From Calliopsis andreniformis (taxonomy: Eukaryota; Arthropoda; Insecta; Hymenoptera; Andrenidae), in NCBI RefSeq assembly GCF_051401765.1, contig NW_027480429.1, positions 14,574,157 through 14,638,156 on the forward strand: 64,000 bases of DNA. Reading direction: 5' to 3'. Position 1 is the first letter of the stretch. The number at the start of each line of letters is the position of its first letter. Made by a program: the position numbers and the translations under genes. Shown piece by piece: positions 38,281 to 52,380 of this stretch. The notes under the pieces are model-generated. The model saw only the letters and a list, made by a program, of their open reading frames with translations, was not told where the DNA came from and searched no databases.

Positions 38281-41154
38281 CCTAGGCTTCACTCTAGGGC
38301 GTTGCTCCACCTGATCCAATAGGCAGGGCCTTAGAAGTCAACGCCAGAAGCATAAAATACAATAAAGATGCAACAGTTTTTCCATCGTATAAAACGACTA
38401 ATTGCAAACAGTCTGAAAGTAATGGTCATTTCTACGTTCCAGGCAACCTAGGCTTCACCCTAGGGCGTTGTTCCACCAGATCGAATAGGTAGGGCCTAAG
38501 ACGTCAACGCCATAAGAATAAAATACAATATAAATATAACAGTTTTTCCATCGTATAAAACGAATAATAGCAACCAGTGTGAAGGTTATGGTCATTTCAA
38601 CGTTGCGGGCAATCTAGGCTTCACTCTAGGGAGTTGCTCCACCAGTTCAATCAGTTAGGGCCTTAGAAGTCAACGCCCGAAGCATAAAATACAAAATAAA
38701 TAGAACAGTTTTTCCATTGTATAAAACGAATAATTGCTACCAGTGTAAAAGTTATGGTCATTTGTACGTTCCGGGCAACCTAGGCCTCACTCTAGGGCGT
38801 TGCTCCACCAGATCGAATAGTTAGGGCCTTAGAAGTCCACGCCAGAAGTATAAAATACGATAAAGATGCAACAGTTTTTCCATCGTATAAAACGAGTAAT
38901 TGCAACCAGTGTGAAATTTATGGTCATTCCTACATTCCGAGCAACCTAGACTTCACTCTAGAGCGCTGCTCCACCAGATCGAATAGTTAGGTCCTTAGAA
39001 GTCAACGCCAGAAGCATAAAATACGATATAAATACAACAGTTTGTCCATCGTAGAACAGGAATATTTGCAACCAGTGCGAAAGTTATGGTCATTTCTGCG
39101 TTCCGGGCAACCTAGGCTTCACACTAGGGCGTTGCTCCACCAGATTCAACAGTTAGGGCATTAGAAGTCAACGCCCGAAGCATAAAATACAAAATAAATG
39201 GAACAGTTTTTCCATTGTATAAAACGAATAATAGCAATCAGTGTGAAAGTTATGGTCATTTCTACTTTCCGGGCAACCTAGGATTCACCCTAGGGCGTTG
39301 CTCCACCAGATCGAATGGTTAGGGCCTTAGAAATCAACGCCAGAAGCATAAAATACAATAAAGATGCAACAGTTTTTCCATCGTATAACAGGAATAACTG
39401 CAAACAGTATGAAAGTACTGGTCATATCTACGTTCCGGGTAACCTAGGTATCACTATAGGGCGTTGCTCCACCAGATCGTATAGCTAGGGACTTAGAATT
39501 CAACGCCATAAGAATAAAATACAATATAAGTACAACAGTTGTTCCATCGTATAAAATGAATAATTGCAACCAGTGTGAAAGTTATGGTGATTTCTACATT
39601 CCGAGCAACCTAGGCTTCACTCTAGGGCGTTGCTCCACCTGATCCAATAGGTAGGGCCTTAGAACTCAACGCCAGAAGCATAAAATACAATAAAGATGCA
39701 ACAGTTTTTCCATCGTATAAAACGACTAATTGCAAACAGTCTGAAAGCAATGGTCATTTCTACGTTCCAGGCAACCTAGGCTTCACCCTAGGGCGTTGTT
39801 CCACCAGATCGAATAGGTAGGGCCTAAGAAGTCAACGCCATAAGAATAAAATACAATATAAATATAACAGTTTTTCCATCGTATAAAACGAATAATAGCA
39901 ACCAGTGTGAAGGTTATTGTCATTTCAACGTTGCGGGCAATCTAGGCTTCACTCTAGGGAGTTGCTCCACCAGTTCAATCAGTTAGGGCCTTAGAAGTCA
40001 ACGCCCGAAGCATAAAATACAAAATAAATGGAACAGTTTTTCCATTGTATAAAACGAATAATAGCAATCAGTGTGAAAGTTATGGTCATTTCTACTTTCC
40101 GGGCAACCTAGGATTCACCCTAGGGCGTTGCTCCAACAGATTGAATAGTTAGGGCCCTAGAAGTCAATGCCCGAAGCATAAAATGCAATCAAAATACAAC
40201 AGTTTTTACATCATATAACAGGAATAATTGCAACCATTTTGAAAGTGATGTTCATTTCTACGTTCCGGGCAACCTAGGCTTCACTTTAGGGCGTTGCTCC
40301 ACCAGATCGAATAGCTAGGGCCTTAGAAGTCAACGCCTGGAGCATAAAATACAAAATAAATAGTACAGTTTTTCCATCGTATAAAACGAATAATTGCTAC
40401 CAGTGTGGAAGTTATGGTCATTCCCACGTTCCGGGCAGCCTAGGCTTCACTCTAGGGCGTTGCTCCACCAGATGGAATAGTTAGGGCCTTAGAAGTCAAC
40501 GCCAGATGCATACAATACAATAAAGATGCAACAGATTTTCCATCGTATAAAACGAATAATTGCAAACAGTCTGAAAGTAATGGTCATTTCTACGTTCCAG
40601 GCAACCTAGGCTTCACCCTAGGGCGTTGTTCCTCCAGATCGAATAGGTAGGGCCTAAGAAGTCAACGCCATAAGAATAAAATACAATATAAATATTACAG
40701 TTTTTCCATCGTATAAAACGAATAATAGCAACCAGTGTGAAGGTTATGGTCATTTCAACGTTCCGGGCAATCTAGGCTTCACTCTAGGGCGTTGCTCCTC
40801 CAGATCAATCAGTTAGGGCCTTAGAAGTTAACGCCTGAAGCACAAAATACAAAATAAATAGAACAGTTTTTCCATTGTATAAAACGAATAATTGCTACCA
40901 GTGTAAAAGTTAAGGTCATTTCTGCGTTCCGGGTAACCTAGGCTTCACTCTAGGGCGTTGCTCCACCAGATCGAATAGTTAGAGCCTTAGAAGTCCACGC
41001 CAGAAGCATAAAATACGATAAAGATGCAACAGTTTTTCCATCGTATAAAACGAATAATTGCAACCAGTGTGAAATTTATGGTCATTCCTACATTCCGGGC
41101 AACCTAGGATTCACCCTAGGGCGCTGCTCCAACAGATTGAATAGTTAGGGCCCT
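38281..41154. repeat. Block C0, partial HOR copy
   Basis: Starts with the monomer carrying ccacctgatccaatagg, which also occurs near 39619, 43440, 46926, 52238, 58720 and 63540. Its last kilobase matches 27875-28870 exactly 74 monomers upstream, and matches the ends of C1 and C2. Two near-copies of the sub-unit that includes ataggtagggcctaag and ccgttgcgggcaatc-type monomers lie inside it, giving a short internal duplication. No gene is present. Confidence 0.75.
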
Positions 41155-44100
41155 AGAAGTCAACGCCAGACGCATAAAATACAATATAAATACAACAGCG
41201 TTTCCATCGTATGAAACGAATAATTGCAACCAGTGTGATAGTTATGGTCATTTCCACATTCCGTGTAACCTAGGCTTCACTCTAGGGCGTTGCTCCACCA
41301 GATCGAATAGTTAGGTCCTTAGAAGTAAACACCAGAAGCATAAAATACAATATAGATACAACAGCTTTTCCATCGTATAAAACGAATAATTGCAACCAGT
41401 TTGAACGTGATGGTCATTTCTCCCTTCCGTGCAACCTAGGCATCACTCTAGGGCGTTGCTCCACTAGATCGAACAGCTAGGGCCTTAGAAGTCAACGCCA
41501 GAAGCATAAAATACAATATAAATACAACAGTTTTTCCATCGTATAAAACGAATAATTGCAACCAGTTTGAACGTGATGGTCATTTCTCCCTTCCGGGCAA
41601 CCTAGGCTTCACTCTAGGGCGTTGCTCCACTAGATCGAACAGCTAGGGCCTTAGAAGTCAACGCCAGAAGCATAAAATACAATATAAATACAACAGTTTT
41701 TCCATCGCATAAAACGAATAATTGTAACCAGTGTGAAAGTAATGGTCATTTCTACGTTCCGTGCAAGCTGGGCTTCACCCTAGGCCGTTGTTCCACCAGA
41801 CCGAATAGTTAGGGCCAAGGAAGTGAACGCCAGAAGCATAAAATACGATATAAATACAACAGCTATTCCATCGTATAAAACGAATAATTGTAACCAGTGT
41901 GAAAGTAATGGTCATTTCTACGTTCCGTGCAAGCTAGGCTTCACCCTAGGCCATTGTTCCACCAGATCGAATAGTTAGGGCCTAAGAAGTGAACGCCAGA
42001 AGCATAAAGTGCAATAAAAATACAACAGTTTTTCCATCGTATAACAGGATTAATTGCAACCAGTTTGAAAGTGATGGTCATTTCTCCTTTCCGGGCAACC
42101 TAGGCTTCACTCTAGGGCGTTGCTCCACTAGACCGAATTGCTAGGGCCTTAGAAGTCAACGCCAGAAGCATAAAATACAATATAAATTCAACAGTTTTTC
42201 CATCGTATAAAACGAATAATTGCAACCAGTATGAAACTGATGGTCATTCCTACTTTCCGAGCAACCTAGGCTTCACCCTAGGGCGTTGCTCCAACAGATT
42301 GAATAGTTAGGGCCTTAGAAGCCAACGCCCGAAGCATAAAATGCAATAAAAATACAACAGTGTTTCCATCGTATAAAACGAATAATTGCAACCAGTATGA
42401 AACTTATGGTCATTTCTACTTTCCGAGCAAGCTAGGCTTCACCATAGGGCGTGGCTCCAACAGATTGAATAGTTAGGACCTTAGAAGTGAACGCCCGAAC
42501 CATAAAATGCAAAAAAAATACAACAGTGTTTCTATCATATAACAGGAATAATTGCAACCAGTTTGAAAGTGATGGCCAATTCTACGTTCAGGGCAACCTA
42601 GGCTTCTCGCTAGGGCGTTGCTCCACCAGATCGAATAGATAGTGCCTTAGAAGTCAACGCCAGACGCATAAAATACAACATAAATACAACAGCGTTTCCA
42701 TCGTATAAAAGGATTAATTGCAACCAGTTTGAACGTGATGATCATTTCTCCTTTCCGGGCAACCTAGGCTTCACTCTAGGGCGTTGCTCCACTAGATCGA
42801 ACAGCTAGCGCCTTAGAAGTCAATGCCAGAAGCATAAAATACAATATAAATACAACAGCTTTTCCATCGAATAAAACGAATAATTGCAACCAGTGTGAAA
42901 GTTATGGTCATTTCCACATTCCGTGTAACCTAGGCTTCACTCTAGGGCGTTGCTCCACCAGATCGAATAGTTAGGGACTAAGAAGTGAACGCCCGTAACA
43001 TGAAATACACTAAATATAGAAGAGTTTTTCCATCGTATAACAGGAATAATTGCAACCAGTGCGAAAGTGATGGTCATTTTTACATTCAGAGCAACCTAGG
43101 CTTCACTCTAGGGCGTTGCTCCACCAGATCGAATGGTTAGGGCCTTAGAAATCAACGCCAGAAGCATAAAATACAATAAAGATGCAACAGTTTTTCCATC
43201 GTATAACAGGAATAACTGCAAACAGTATGAAAGTACTGGTCATATCTACGTTCCGGGTAACCTAGGTATCACTATAGGGCGTTGCTCCACCAGATCGTAT
43301 AGCTAGGGACTTAGAATTCAACGCCATAAGAATAAAATACAATATAAGTACAACAGTTGTTCCATCGTATAAAATGAATAATTGCAACCAGTGTGAAAGT
43401 TATGGTCATTTCTACATTCCGAGCAACCTAGGCTTCACTCTAGGGCGTTGCTCCACCTGATCCAATAGGTAGGGCCTTAGAACTCAACGCCAGAAGCATA
43501 AAATACAATAAAGATGCAACAGTTTTTCCATCGTATAAAACGACTAATTGCAAACAGTCTGAAAGCAATGGTCATTTCTACGTTCCAGGCAACCTAGGCT
43601 TCACCCTAGGGCGTTGTTCCACCAGATCGAATAGGTAGGGCCTAAGAAGTCAACGCCATAAGAATAAAATACAATATAAATATAACAGTTTTTCCATCGT
43701 ATAAAACGAATAATAGCAACCAGTGTGAAGGTTATTGTCATTTCAACGTTGCGGGCAATCTAGGCTTCACTCTAGGGAGTTGCTCCACCAGTTCAATCAG
43801 TTAGGGCCTTAGAAGTCAACGCCCGAAGCATAAAATACAAAATAAATAGAACAGTTTTTCCATTGTATAAAACGAATAATTGCTACCAGTGTAAAAGTTA
43901 TGGTCATTTGTACGTTCCGGGCAACCTAGGCTTCACTCTAGGGCGTTGCTCCACCAGATCGAATAGTTAGGGCCTTAGAAGTCCACGCCAGAAGTATAAA
44001 ATACGATAAAGATGCAACAGTTTTTCCATCGTATAAAACGAGTAATTGCAACCAGTGTGAAATTTATGGTCATTCCTACATTCCGAGCAACCTAGACTTC

Positions 44101-45470
44101 ACTCTAGAGCGCTGCTCCACCAGATCGAATAGTTAGGTCCTTAGAAGTCAACGCCAGAAGCATAAAATACGATATAAATACAACAGTTTGTCCATCGTAG
44201 AACAGGAATATTTGCAACCAGTGCGAAAGTTATGGTCATTTCTGCGTTCCGGGCAACCTAGGCTTCACACTAGGGCGTTGCTCCACCAGATTCAACAGTT
44301 AGGGCATTAGAAGTCAACGCCCGAAGCATAAAATACAAAATAAATGGAACAGTTTTTCCATTGTATAAAACGAATAATAGCAATCAGTGTGAAAGTTATG
44401 GTCATTTCTACTTTCCGGGCAACCTAGGATTCACCCTAGGGCGTTGCTCCAACAGATTGAATAGTTAGGGCCCTAGAAGTCAATGCCCGAAGCATAAAAT
44501 GCAATCAAAATACAACAGTTCTTACATCATATAACAGGAATAATTGCAACCATTTTGAAAGTGATGTTCATTTCTACGTTCCGGGCAACCTAGGCTTCAC
44601 TTTAGGGCGTTGCTCCACCAGATCGAATAGCTAGGGCCTTAGAAGTCAACGCCTGGAGCATAAAATACAAAATAAATAGTACAGTTTTTCCATCGTATAA
44701 AACGAATAATTGCTACCAGTGTGGAAGTTATGGTCATTCCCACGTTCCGGGCAGCCTAGGCTTCACTCTAGGGCGTTGCTCCACCAGATGGAATAGTTAG
44801 GGCCTTAGAAGTCAACGCCAGATGCATACAATACAATAAAGATGCAACAGTTTTTCCAACGTATAAAACGAATAATTGCAAACAGTCTGAAAGTAATGGT
44901 CATTTCTACGTTCCAGGCAACCTAGGCTTCACCCTAGGGCGTTGTTCCTCCAGATCGAATAGGTAGGGCCTAAGAAGTCAACGCCATAAGAATAAAATAC
45001 AATATAAATATTACAGTTTTTCCATCGTATAAAACGAATAATAGCAACCAGTGTGAAGGTTATGGTCATTTCAACGTTCCGGGCAATCTAGGCTTCACTC
45101 TAGGGCGTTGCTCCTCCAGATCAATCAGTTAGGGCCTTAGAAGTTAACGCCCGAAGCACAAAATACAAAATAAATAGAACAGTTTTTCCATTGTATAAAA
45201 CGAATAATTGCTACGAGTGTAAAAGTTAAGGTCATTTCTGCGTTCCGGGTAACCTAGGCTTCACTCTAGGGCGTTGCTCCACCAGATCGAATAGTTAGAG
45301 CCTTAGAAGTCCACGCCAGAAGCATAAAATACGATAAAGATGCAACAGTTTTTCCATCGTATAAAACGAATAATTGCAACCAGTGTGAAATTTATGGTCA
45401 TTCCTACATTCCGGGCAACCTAGGATTCACCCTAGGGCGCTGCTCCAACAGATTGAATAGTTAGGGCCCT
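41155..45470. repeat. Block C1, 26-monomer HOR copy
   Basis: Begins with the gccagacgcataaaatac monomer whose centre reads catcgtatgaaacg, a variant unique to the starts of C1, C2 and C3 (41155, 45471, 49953). Length 4316 bp is exactly 26 x 166. It runs through A-like monomers (A8 tract at 42509), the aaatacactaaatata monomer near 43000, the ccacctgatccaatagg monomer, and the cagtgtaaaagttatgg and ccattttgaaagtgatg monomers. It has no net indel relative to the 166-bp register. Confidence 0.88.
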
Positions 45471-48400
45471 AGAAGTCAACGCCAGACGCATAAAATACAA
45501 TATAAATACAACAGCGTTTCCATCGTATGAAACGAATAATTGCAACCAGTGTGAAAGTTATGGTCATTTCCACATTCCGTGTAACCTAGGCTTCACTCTA
45601 GGGCGTTGCTCCACCAGATCGAATAGTTAGGTCCTTAGAAGTAAACACCAGAAGCATAAAATACAATATAGATACAACAGCTTTTCCATCGTATAAAACG
45701 AATAATTGCAACCAGTTTGAACGTGATGGTCATTTCTCCCTTCCGTGCAACCTAGGCATCACTCTAGGGCGTTGCTCCACTAGATCGAACAGCTAGGGCC
45801 TTAGAAGTCAACGCCAGAAGCATAAAATACAATATAAATACAACAGTTTTTCCATCGTATAAAACGAATAATTGCAACCAGTTTGAACGTGATGGTCATT
45901 TCTCCCTTCCGGGCAACCTAGGCTTCACTCTAGGGCGTTGCTCCACTAGATCGAACAGCTAGGGCCTTAGAAGTCAACGCCAGAAGCATAAAATACAATA
46001 TAAATACAACAGTTTTTCCATCGCATAAAACGAATAATTGTAACCAGTGTGAAAGTAATGGTCATTTATACGTTCCGTGCAAGCTGGGCTTCACCCTAGG
46101 CCGTTGTTCCACCAGACCGAATAGTTAGGGCCAAGGAAGTGAACGCCAGAAGCATAAAATACGATATAAATACAACAGCTATTCCATCGTATAAAACGAA
46201 TAATTGTAACCAGTGTGAAAGTAATGGTCATTTCTACGTTCCGTGCAAGCTAGGCTTCACCCTAGGCCATTGTTCCACCAGATCGAATAGTTAGGGCCTA
46301 AAAAGTGAACGCCAGAAGCATAAAGTGCAATAAAAATACAACAGTTTTTCCATCGTATAACAGGATTAATTGCAACCAGTTTGAAAGTGATGGTCATTTC
46401 TCCTTTCCGGGCAACCTAGGCTTCACTCTAGGGCGTTGCTCCACTAGACCGAATTGCTAGGGCCTTAGAAGTCAACGCCAGAAGCATAAAATACAATATA
46501 AATTCAACAGTTTTTCCATCGTATAAAACGAATAATTGCAACCAGTATGAAACTGATGGTCATTCCTACTTTCCGAGCAACCTAGGCTTCACCCTAGGGC
46601 GTTGCTCCAACAGATTGAATAGTTAGGGCCTTAGAAGCCAACGCCCGAAGCATAAAATGCAATAAAAATTCAACAGTGTTTCCATCGTATAACAGGAATA
46701 ACTGCAAACAGTATGAAAGTACTGGTCATATCTACGTTCCGGGTAACCTAGGTATCACTATAGGGCGTTGCTCCACCAGATCGTATAGCTAGGGACTTAG
46801 AATTCAACGCCATAAGAATAAAATACAATATAAGTACAACAGTTTTTCCATCGTATAAAATGAATAATTGCAACCAGTGTGAAAGTTATGGTCATTTCTA
46901 CATTCCGAGCAACCTAGGCTTCACTCTAGGGCGTTGCTCCACCTGATCCAATAGGTAGGGCCTTAGAACTCAACGCCAGAAGCATAAAATACAATAAAGA
47001 TGCAACAGTTTTTCCATCGTATAAAACGACTAATTGCAAACAGTCTGAAAGCAATGGTCATTTCTACGTTCCAGGCAACCTAGGCTTCACCCTAGGGCGT
47101 TGTTCCACCAGATCGAATAGGTAGGGCCTAAGAAGTCAACGCCATAAGAATAAAATACAATATAAATATAACAGTTTTTCCATCGTATAAAACGAATAAT
47201 AGCAACCAGTGTGAAGGTTATTGTCATTTCAACGTTGCGGGCAATCTAGGCTTCACTCTAGGGAGTTGCTCCACCAGTTCAATCAGTTAGGGCCTTAGAA
47301 GTCAACGCCCGAAGCATAAAATACAAAATAAATAGAACAGTTTTTCCATTGTATAAAACGAATAATTGCTACCAGTGTAAAAGTTATGGTCATTTGTACG
47401 TTCCGGGCAACCTAGGCTTCACTCTAGGGCGTTGCTCCACCAGATCGAATAGTTAGGGCCTTAGAAGTCCACGCCAGAAGTATAAAATACGATAAAGATG
47501 CAACAGTTTTTCCATCGTATAAAACGAGTAATTGCAACCAGTGTGAAATTTATGGTCATTCCTACATTCCGAGCAACCTAGACTTCACTCTAGAGCGCTG
47601 CTCCACCAGATCGAATAGTTAGGGCCCTAGAAGTCAATGCCCGAAGCATAAAATGCAATCAAAATACAACAGTTCTTACATCATATAACAGGAATAATTG
47701 CAACCATTTTGAAAGTGATGTTCATTTCTACGTTCCGGGCAACCTAGGCTTCACCCTAGGGCGTTGTTCCACCAGATCGAATAGGTAGGGCCTAAGAAGT
47801 CAACGCCATAAGAATAAAATACAATATAAATATAACAGTTTTTCCATCGTATAAAACGAATAATAGCAACCAGTGTGAAGGTTATTGTCATTTCAACGTT
47901 GCGGGCAATCTAGGCTTCACTCTAGGGAGTTGCTCCACCAGTTCAATCAGTTAGGGCCTTAGAAGTCAACGCCCGAAGCATAAAATACAAAATAAATAGA
48001 ACAGTTTTTCCATTGTATAAAACGAATAATAGCAATCAGTGTGAAAGTTATGGTCATTTCTACTTTCCGGGCAACCTAGGATTCACCCTAGGGCGTTGCT
48101 CCAACAGATTGAATAGTTAGGGCCCTAGAAGTCAATGCCCGAAGCATAAAATGCAATCAAAATACAACAGTTCTTACATCATATAACAGGAATAATTGCA
48201 ACCATTTTGAAAGTGATGTTCATTTCTACGTTCCGGGCAACCTAGGCTTCACTTTAGGGCGTTGCTCCACCAGATCGAATAGCTAGGGCCTTAGAAGTCA
48301 ACGCCTGGAGCATAAAATACAAAATAAATAGTACAGTTTTTCCATCGTATAAAACGAATAATTGCTACCAGTGTGGAAGTTATGGTCATTCCCACGTTCC

Positions 48401-49952
48401 GGGCAGCCTAGGCTTCACTCTAGGGCGTTGCTCCACCAGATGGAATAGTTAGGGCCTTAGAAGTCAACGCCAGATGCATAAAATACAATAAAGATGCAAC
48501 AGTTTTTCCATCGTATAAAACGAATAATTGCAAACAGTCTGAAAGTAATGGTCATTTCTACGTTCCAGGCAACCTAGGCTTCACCCTAGGGCGTTGTTCC
48601 ACCAGATCGAATAGGTAGGGCCTAAGAAGTCAACGCCATAAGAATAAAATACAATATAAATATAACAGTTTTTCCATCGTATAAAACGAATAATAGCAAC
48701 CAGTGTGAAGGTTATTGTCATTTCAACGTTGCGGGCAATCTAGGCTTCACTCTAGGGAGTTGCTCCACCAGTTCAATCAGTTAGGGCCTTAGAAGTCAAC
48801 GCCCGAAGCATAAAATACAAAATAAATAGAACAGTTTTTCCATTGTATAAAACGAATAATAGCAATCAGTGTGAAAGTTATGGTCATTTCTACTTTCCGG
48901 GCAACCTAGGATTCACCCTAGGGCGTTGCTCCAACAGATTGAATAGTTAGGGCCCTAGAAGTCAATGCCCGAAGCATAAAATGCAATCAAAATACAACAG
49001 TTTTTACATCATATAACAGGAATAATTGCAACCATTTTGAAAGTGATGTTCGTTTCTACGTTCCGGGCAACCTAGGCTTCACTTTAGGGCGTTGCTCCAC
49101 CAGATCGAATAGCTAGGGCCTTAGAAGTCAACGCCTGGAGCATAAAATACAAAATAAATAGTACAGTTTTTCCATCGTATAAAACGAATAATTGCTACCA
49201 GTGTGGAAGTTATGGTCATTCCCACGTTCCGGGCAGCCTAGGCTTCACTCTAGGGCGTTGCTCCACCAGATGGAATAGTTAGGGCCTTAGAAGTCAACGC
49301 CAGATGCATACAATACAATAAAGATGCAACAGTTTTTCCAACGTATAAAACGAATAATTGCAAACAGTCTGAAAGTAATGGTCATTTCTACGTTCCAGGC
49401 AACCTAGGCTTCACCCTAGGGCGTTGTTCCTCCAGATCGAATAGGTAGGGCCTAAGAAGTCAACGCCATAAGAATAAAATACAATATAAATATTACAGTT
49501 TTTCCATCGTATAAAACGAATAATAGCAACCAGTGTGAAGGTTATGGTCATTTCAACGTTCCGGGCAATCTAGGCTTCACTCTAGGGCGTTGCTCCTCCA
49601 GATCAATCAGTTAGGGCCTTAGAAGTTAACGCCCGAAGCACAAAATACAAAATAAATAGAACAGTTTTTCCATTGTATAAAACGAATAATTGCTACCAGT
49701 GTAAAAGTTAAGGTCATTTCTGCGTTCCGGGTAACCTAGGCTTCACTCTAGGGTGTTGCTCCACCAGATCGAATAGTTAGAGCCTTAGAAGTCCACGCCA
49801 GAAGCATAAAATACGATAAAGATGCAACAGTTTTTCCATCGTATAAAACGAATAATTGCAACCAGTGTGAAATTTATGGTCATTCCTACATTCCGGGCAA
49901 CCTAGGATTCACCCTAGGGCGCTGCTCCAACAGATTGAATAGTTAGGGCCCT
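45471..49952. repeat. Block C2, 27-monomer HOR copy with internal loss and gain
   Basis: Length 4482 bp is exactly 27 x 166. Collinear with C1 at a shift of 4316 bp to about 46682, where it jumps ahead: the shift drops to 3486 bp, so five monomers (830 bp) of C1 are missing. Further on it gains monomers. The ataggtagggcctaagaag unit recurs at 47131, 47795, 48625 and 49455, spaced 4, 5 and 5 monomers, whereas in C1 the two copies (43645, 44973) are 8 monomers apart. This is a nested, shorter HOR inside the larger one. Confidence 0.85.
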
Positions 49953-52380
49953 AGAAGTCAACGCCAGACGCATAAAATACAATATAAATACAACAGCGTT
50001 TCCATCGTATGAAACGAATAATTGCAACCAGTGTGAAAGTTATGGTCATTTCCACATTCCGTGTAACCTAGGCTTCACTCTAGGGCGTTGCTCCACCAGA
50101 TCGAATAGTTAGGTCCTTAGAAGTAAACACCAGAAGCATAAAATACAATATAGATACAACAGCTTTTCCATCGTATAAAACGAATAATTGCAACCAGTTT
50201 GAACGTGATGGTCATTTCTCCCTTCCGTGCAACCTAGGCATCACTCTAGGGCGTTGCTCCACTAGATCGAACAGCTAGGGCCTTAGAAGTCAACGCCAGA
50301 AGCATAAAATACAATATAAATACAACAGTTTTTCCATCGTATAAAACGAATAATTGCAACCAGTTTGAACGTGATGGTCATTTCTCCCTTCCGGGCAACC
50401 TAGGCTTCACTCTAGGGCGTTGCTCCACTAGATCGAACAGCTAGGGCCTTAGAAGTCAACGCCAGAAGCATAAAATACAATATAAATACAACAGTTTTTC
50501 CATCGCATAAAACGAATAATTGTAACCAGTGTGAAAGTAATGGTCATTTCTACGTTCCGTGCAAGCTGGGCTTCACCCTAGGCCGTTGTTCCACCAGACC
50601 GAATAGTTAGGGCCAAGGAAGTGAACGCCAGAAGCATAAAATACGATATAAATACAACAGCTATTCCATCGTATAAAACGAATAATTGTAACCAGTGTGA
50701 AAGTAATGGTCATTTCTACGTTCCGTGCAAGCTAGGCTTCACCCTAGGCCATTGTTCCACCAGATCGAATAGTTAGGGCCTAAAAAGTGAACGCCAGAAG
50801 CATAAAGTGCAATAAAAATACAACAGTTTTTCCATCGTATAACAGGATTAATTGCAACCAGTTTGAAAGTGATGGTCATTTCTCCTTTCCGGGCAACCTA
50901 GGCTTCACTCTAGGGCGTTGCTCCACTAGACCGAATTGCTAGGGCCTTAGAAGTCAACGCCAGAAGCATAAAATACAATATAAATTCAACAGTTTTTCCA
51001 TCGTATAAAACGAATAATTGCAACCAGTATGAAACTGATGGTCATTTCTACTTTCCGAGCAACCTAGGCTTCACCCTAGGGCGTTGCTCCAACAGATTGA
51101 ATAGTTAGGGCCTTAGAAGCCAACGCCCGAAGCATAAAATGCAATAAAAATACAACAGTGTTTCCATCGTATAAAACGAATAATTGCAACCAGTATGAAA
51201 CTTATGGTCATTTCTACTTTCCGAGCAAGCTAGGCTTCACCATAGGGCGTGGCTCCAACAGATTGAATAGTTAGGACCTTAGAAGTGAACGCCCGAACCA
51301 TAAAATGCAAAAAAAATACAACAGTGTTTCTATCATATAACAGGAATAATTGCAACCAGTTTGAAAGTGATGGCCAATTCTACGTTCAGGGCAACCTAGG
51401 CTTCTCGCTAGGGCGTTGCTCCACCAGATCGAATAGATAGTGCCTTAGAAGTCAACGCCAGACGCATAAAATACAACATAAATACAACAGCGTTTCCATC
51501 GTATAAAAGGATTAATTGCAACCAGTTTGAACGTGATGATCATTTCTCCTTTCCGGGCAACCTAGGCTTCACTCTAGGGCGTTGCTCCACTAGATCGAAC
51601 AGCTAGCGCCTTAGAAGTCAATGCCAGAAGCATAAAATACAATATAAATACAACAGCTTTTCCATCGAATAAAACGAATAATTGCAACCAGTGTGAAAGT
51701 TATGGTCATTTCCACATTCCGTGTAACCTAGGCTTCACTCTAGGGCGTTGCTCCACCAGATCGAATAGTTAGGGACTAAGAAGTGAACGCCCGTAGCATG
51801 AAATACACTAAATATAGAAGAGTTTTTCCATCGTATAACAGGAATAATTGCAACCAGTGCGAAAGTGATGGTCATTTTTACATTCAGAGCAACCTAGGCT
51901 TCACTCTAGGGCGTTGCTCCACCAGATCGAATGGTTAGGGCCTTAGAAATCAACGCCAGAAGCATAAAATACAATAAAGATGCAACAGTTTTTCCATCGT
52001 ATAACAGGAATAACTGCAAACAGTATGAAAGTACTGGTCATATCTACGTTCCGGGTAACCTAGGTATCACTATAGGGCGTTGCTCCACCAGATCGTATAG
52101 CTAGGGACTTAGAATTCAACGCCATAAGAATAAAATACAATATAAGTACAACAGTTTTTCCATCGTATAAAATGAATAATTGCAACCAGTGTGAAAGTTA
52201 TGGTCATTTCTACATTCCGAGCAACCTAGGCTTCACTCTAGGGCGTTGCTCCACCTGATCCAATAGGTAGGGCCTTAGAACTCAACGCCAGAAGCATAAA
52301 ATACAATAAAGATGCAACAGTTTTTCCATCGTATAAAACGACTAATTGCAAACAGTCTGAAAGCAATGGTCATTTCTACG
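49953..52380. repeat. Block C3, partial HOR copy collinear with C1
   Basis: Matches 41155-43582 at a constant shift of 8798 bp, exactly 53 monomers. It includes the five monomers that C2 lacks. Very few substitutions separate the two, for example gtagcatg versus gtaacatg near 51794. After about 52380 the shift changes to 8466 bp (51 monomers), so two monomers present in C1 are absent here. Confidence 0.87.
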
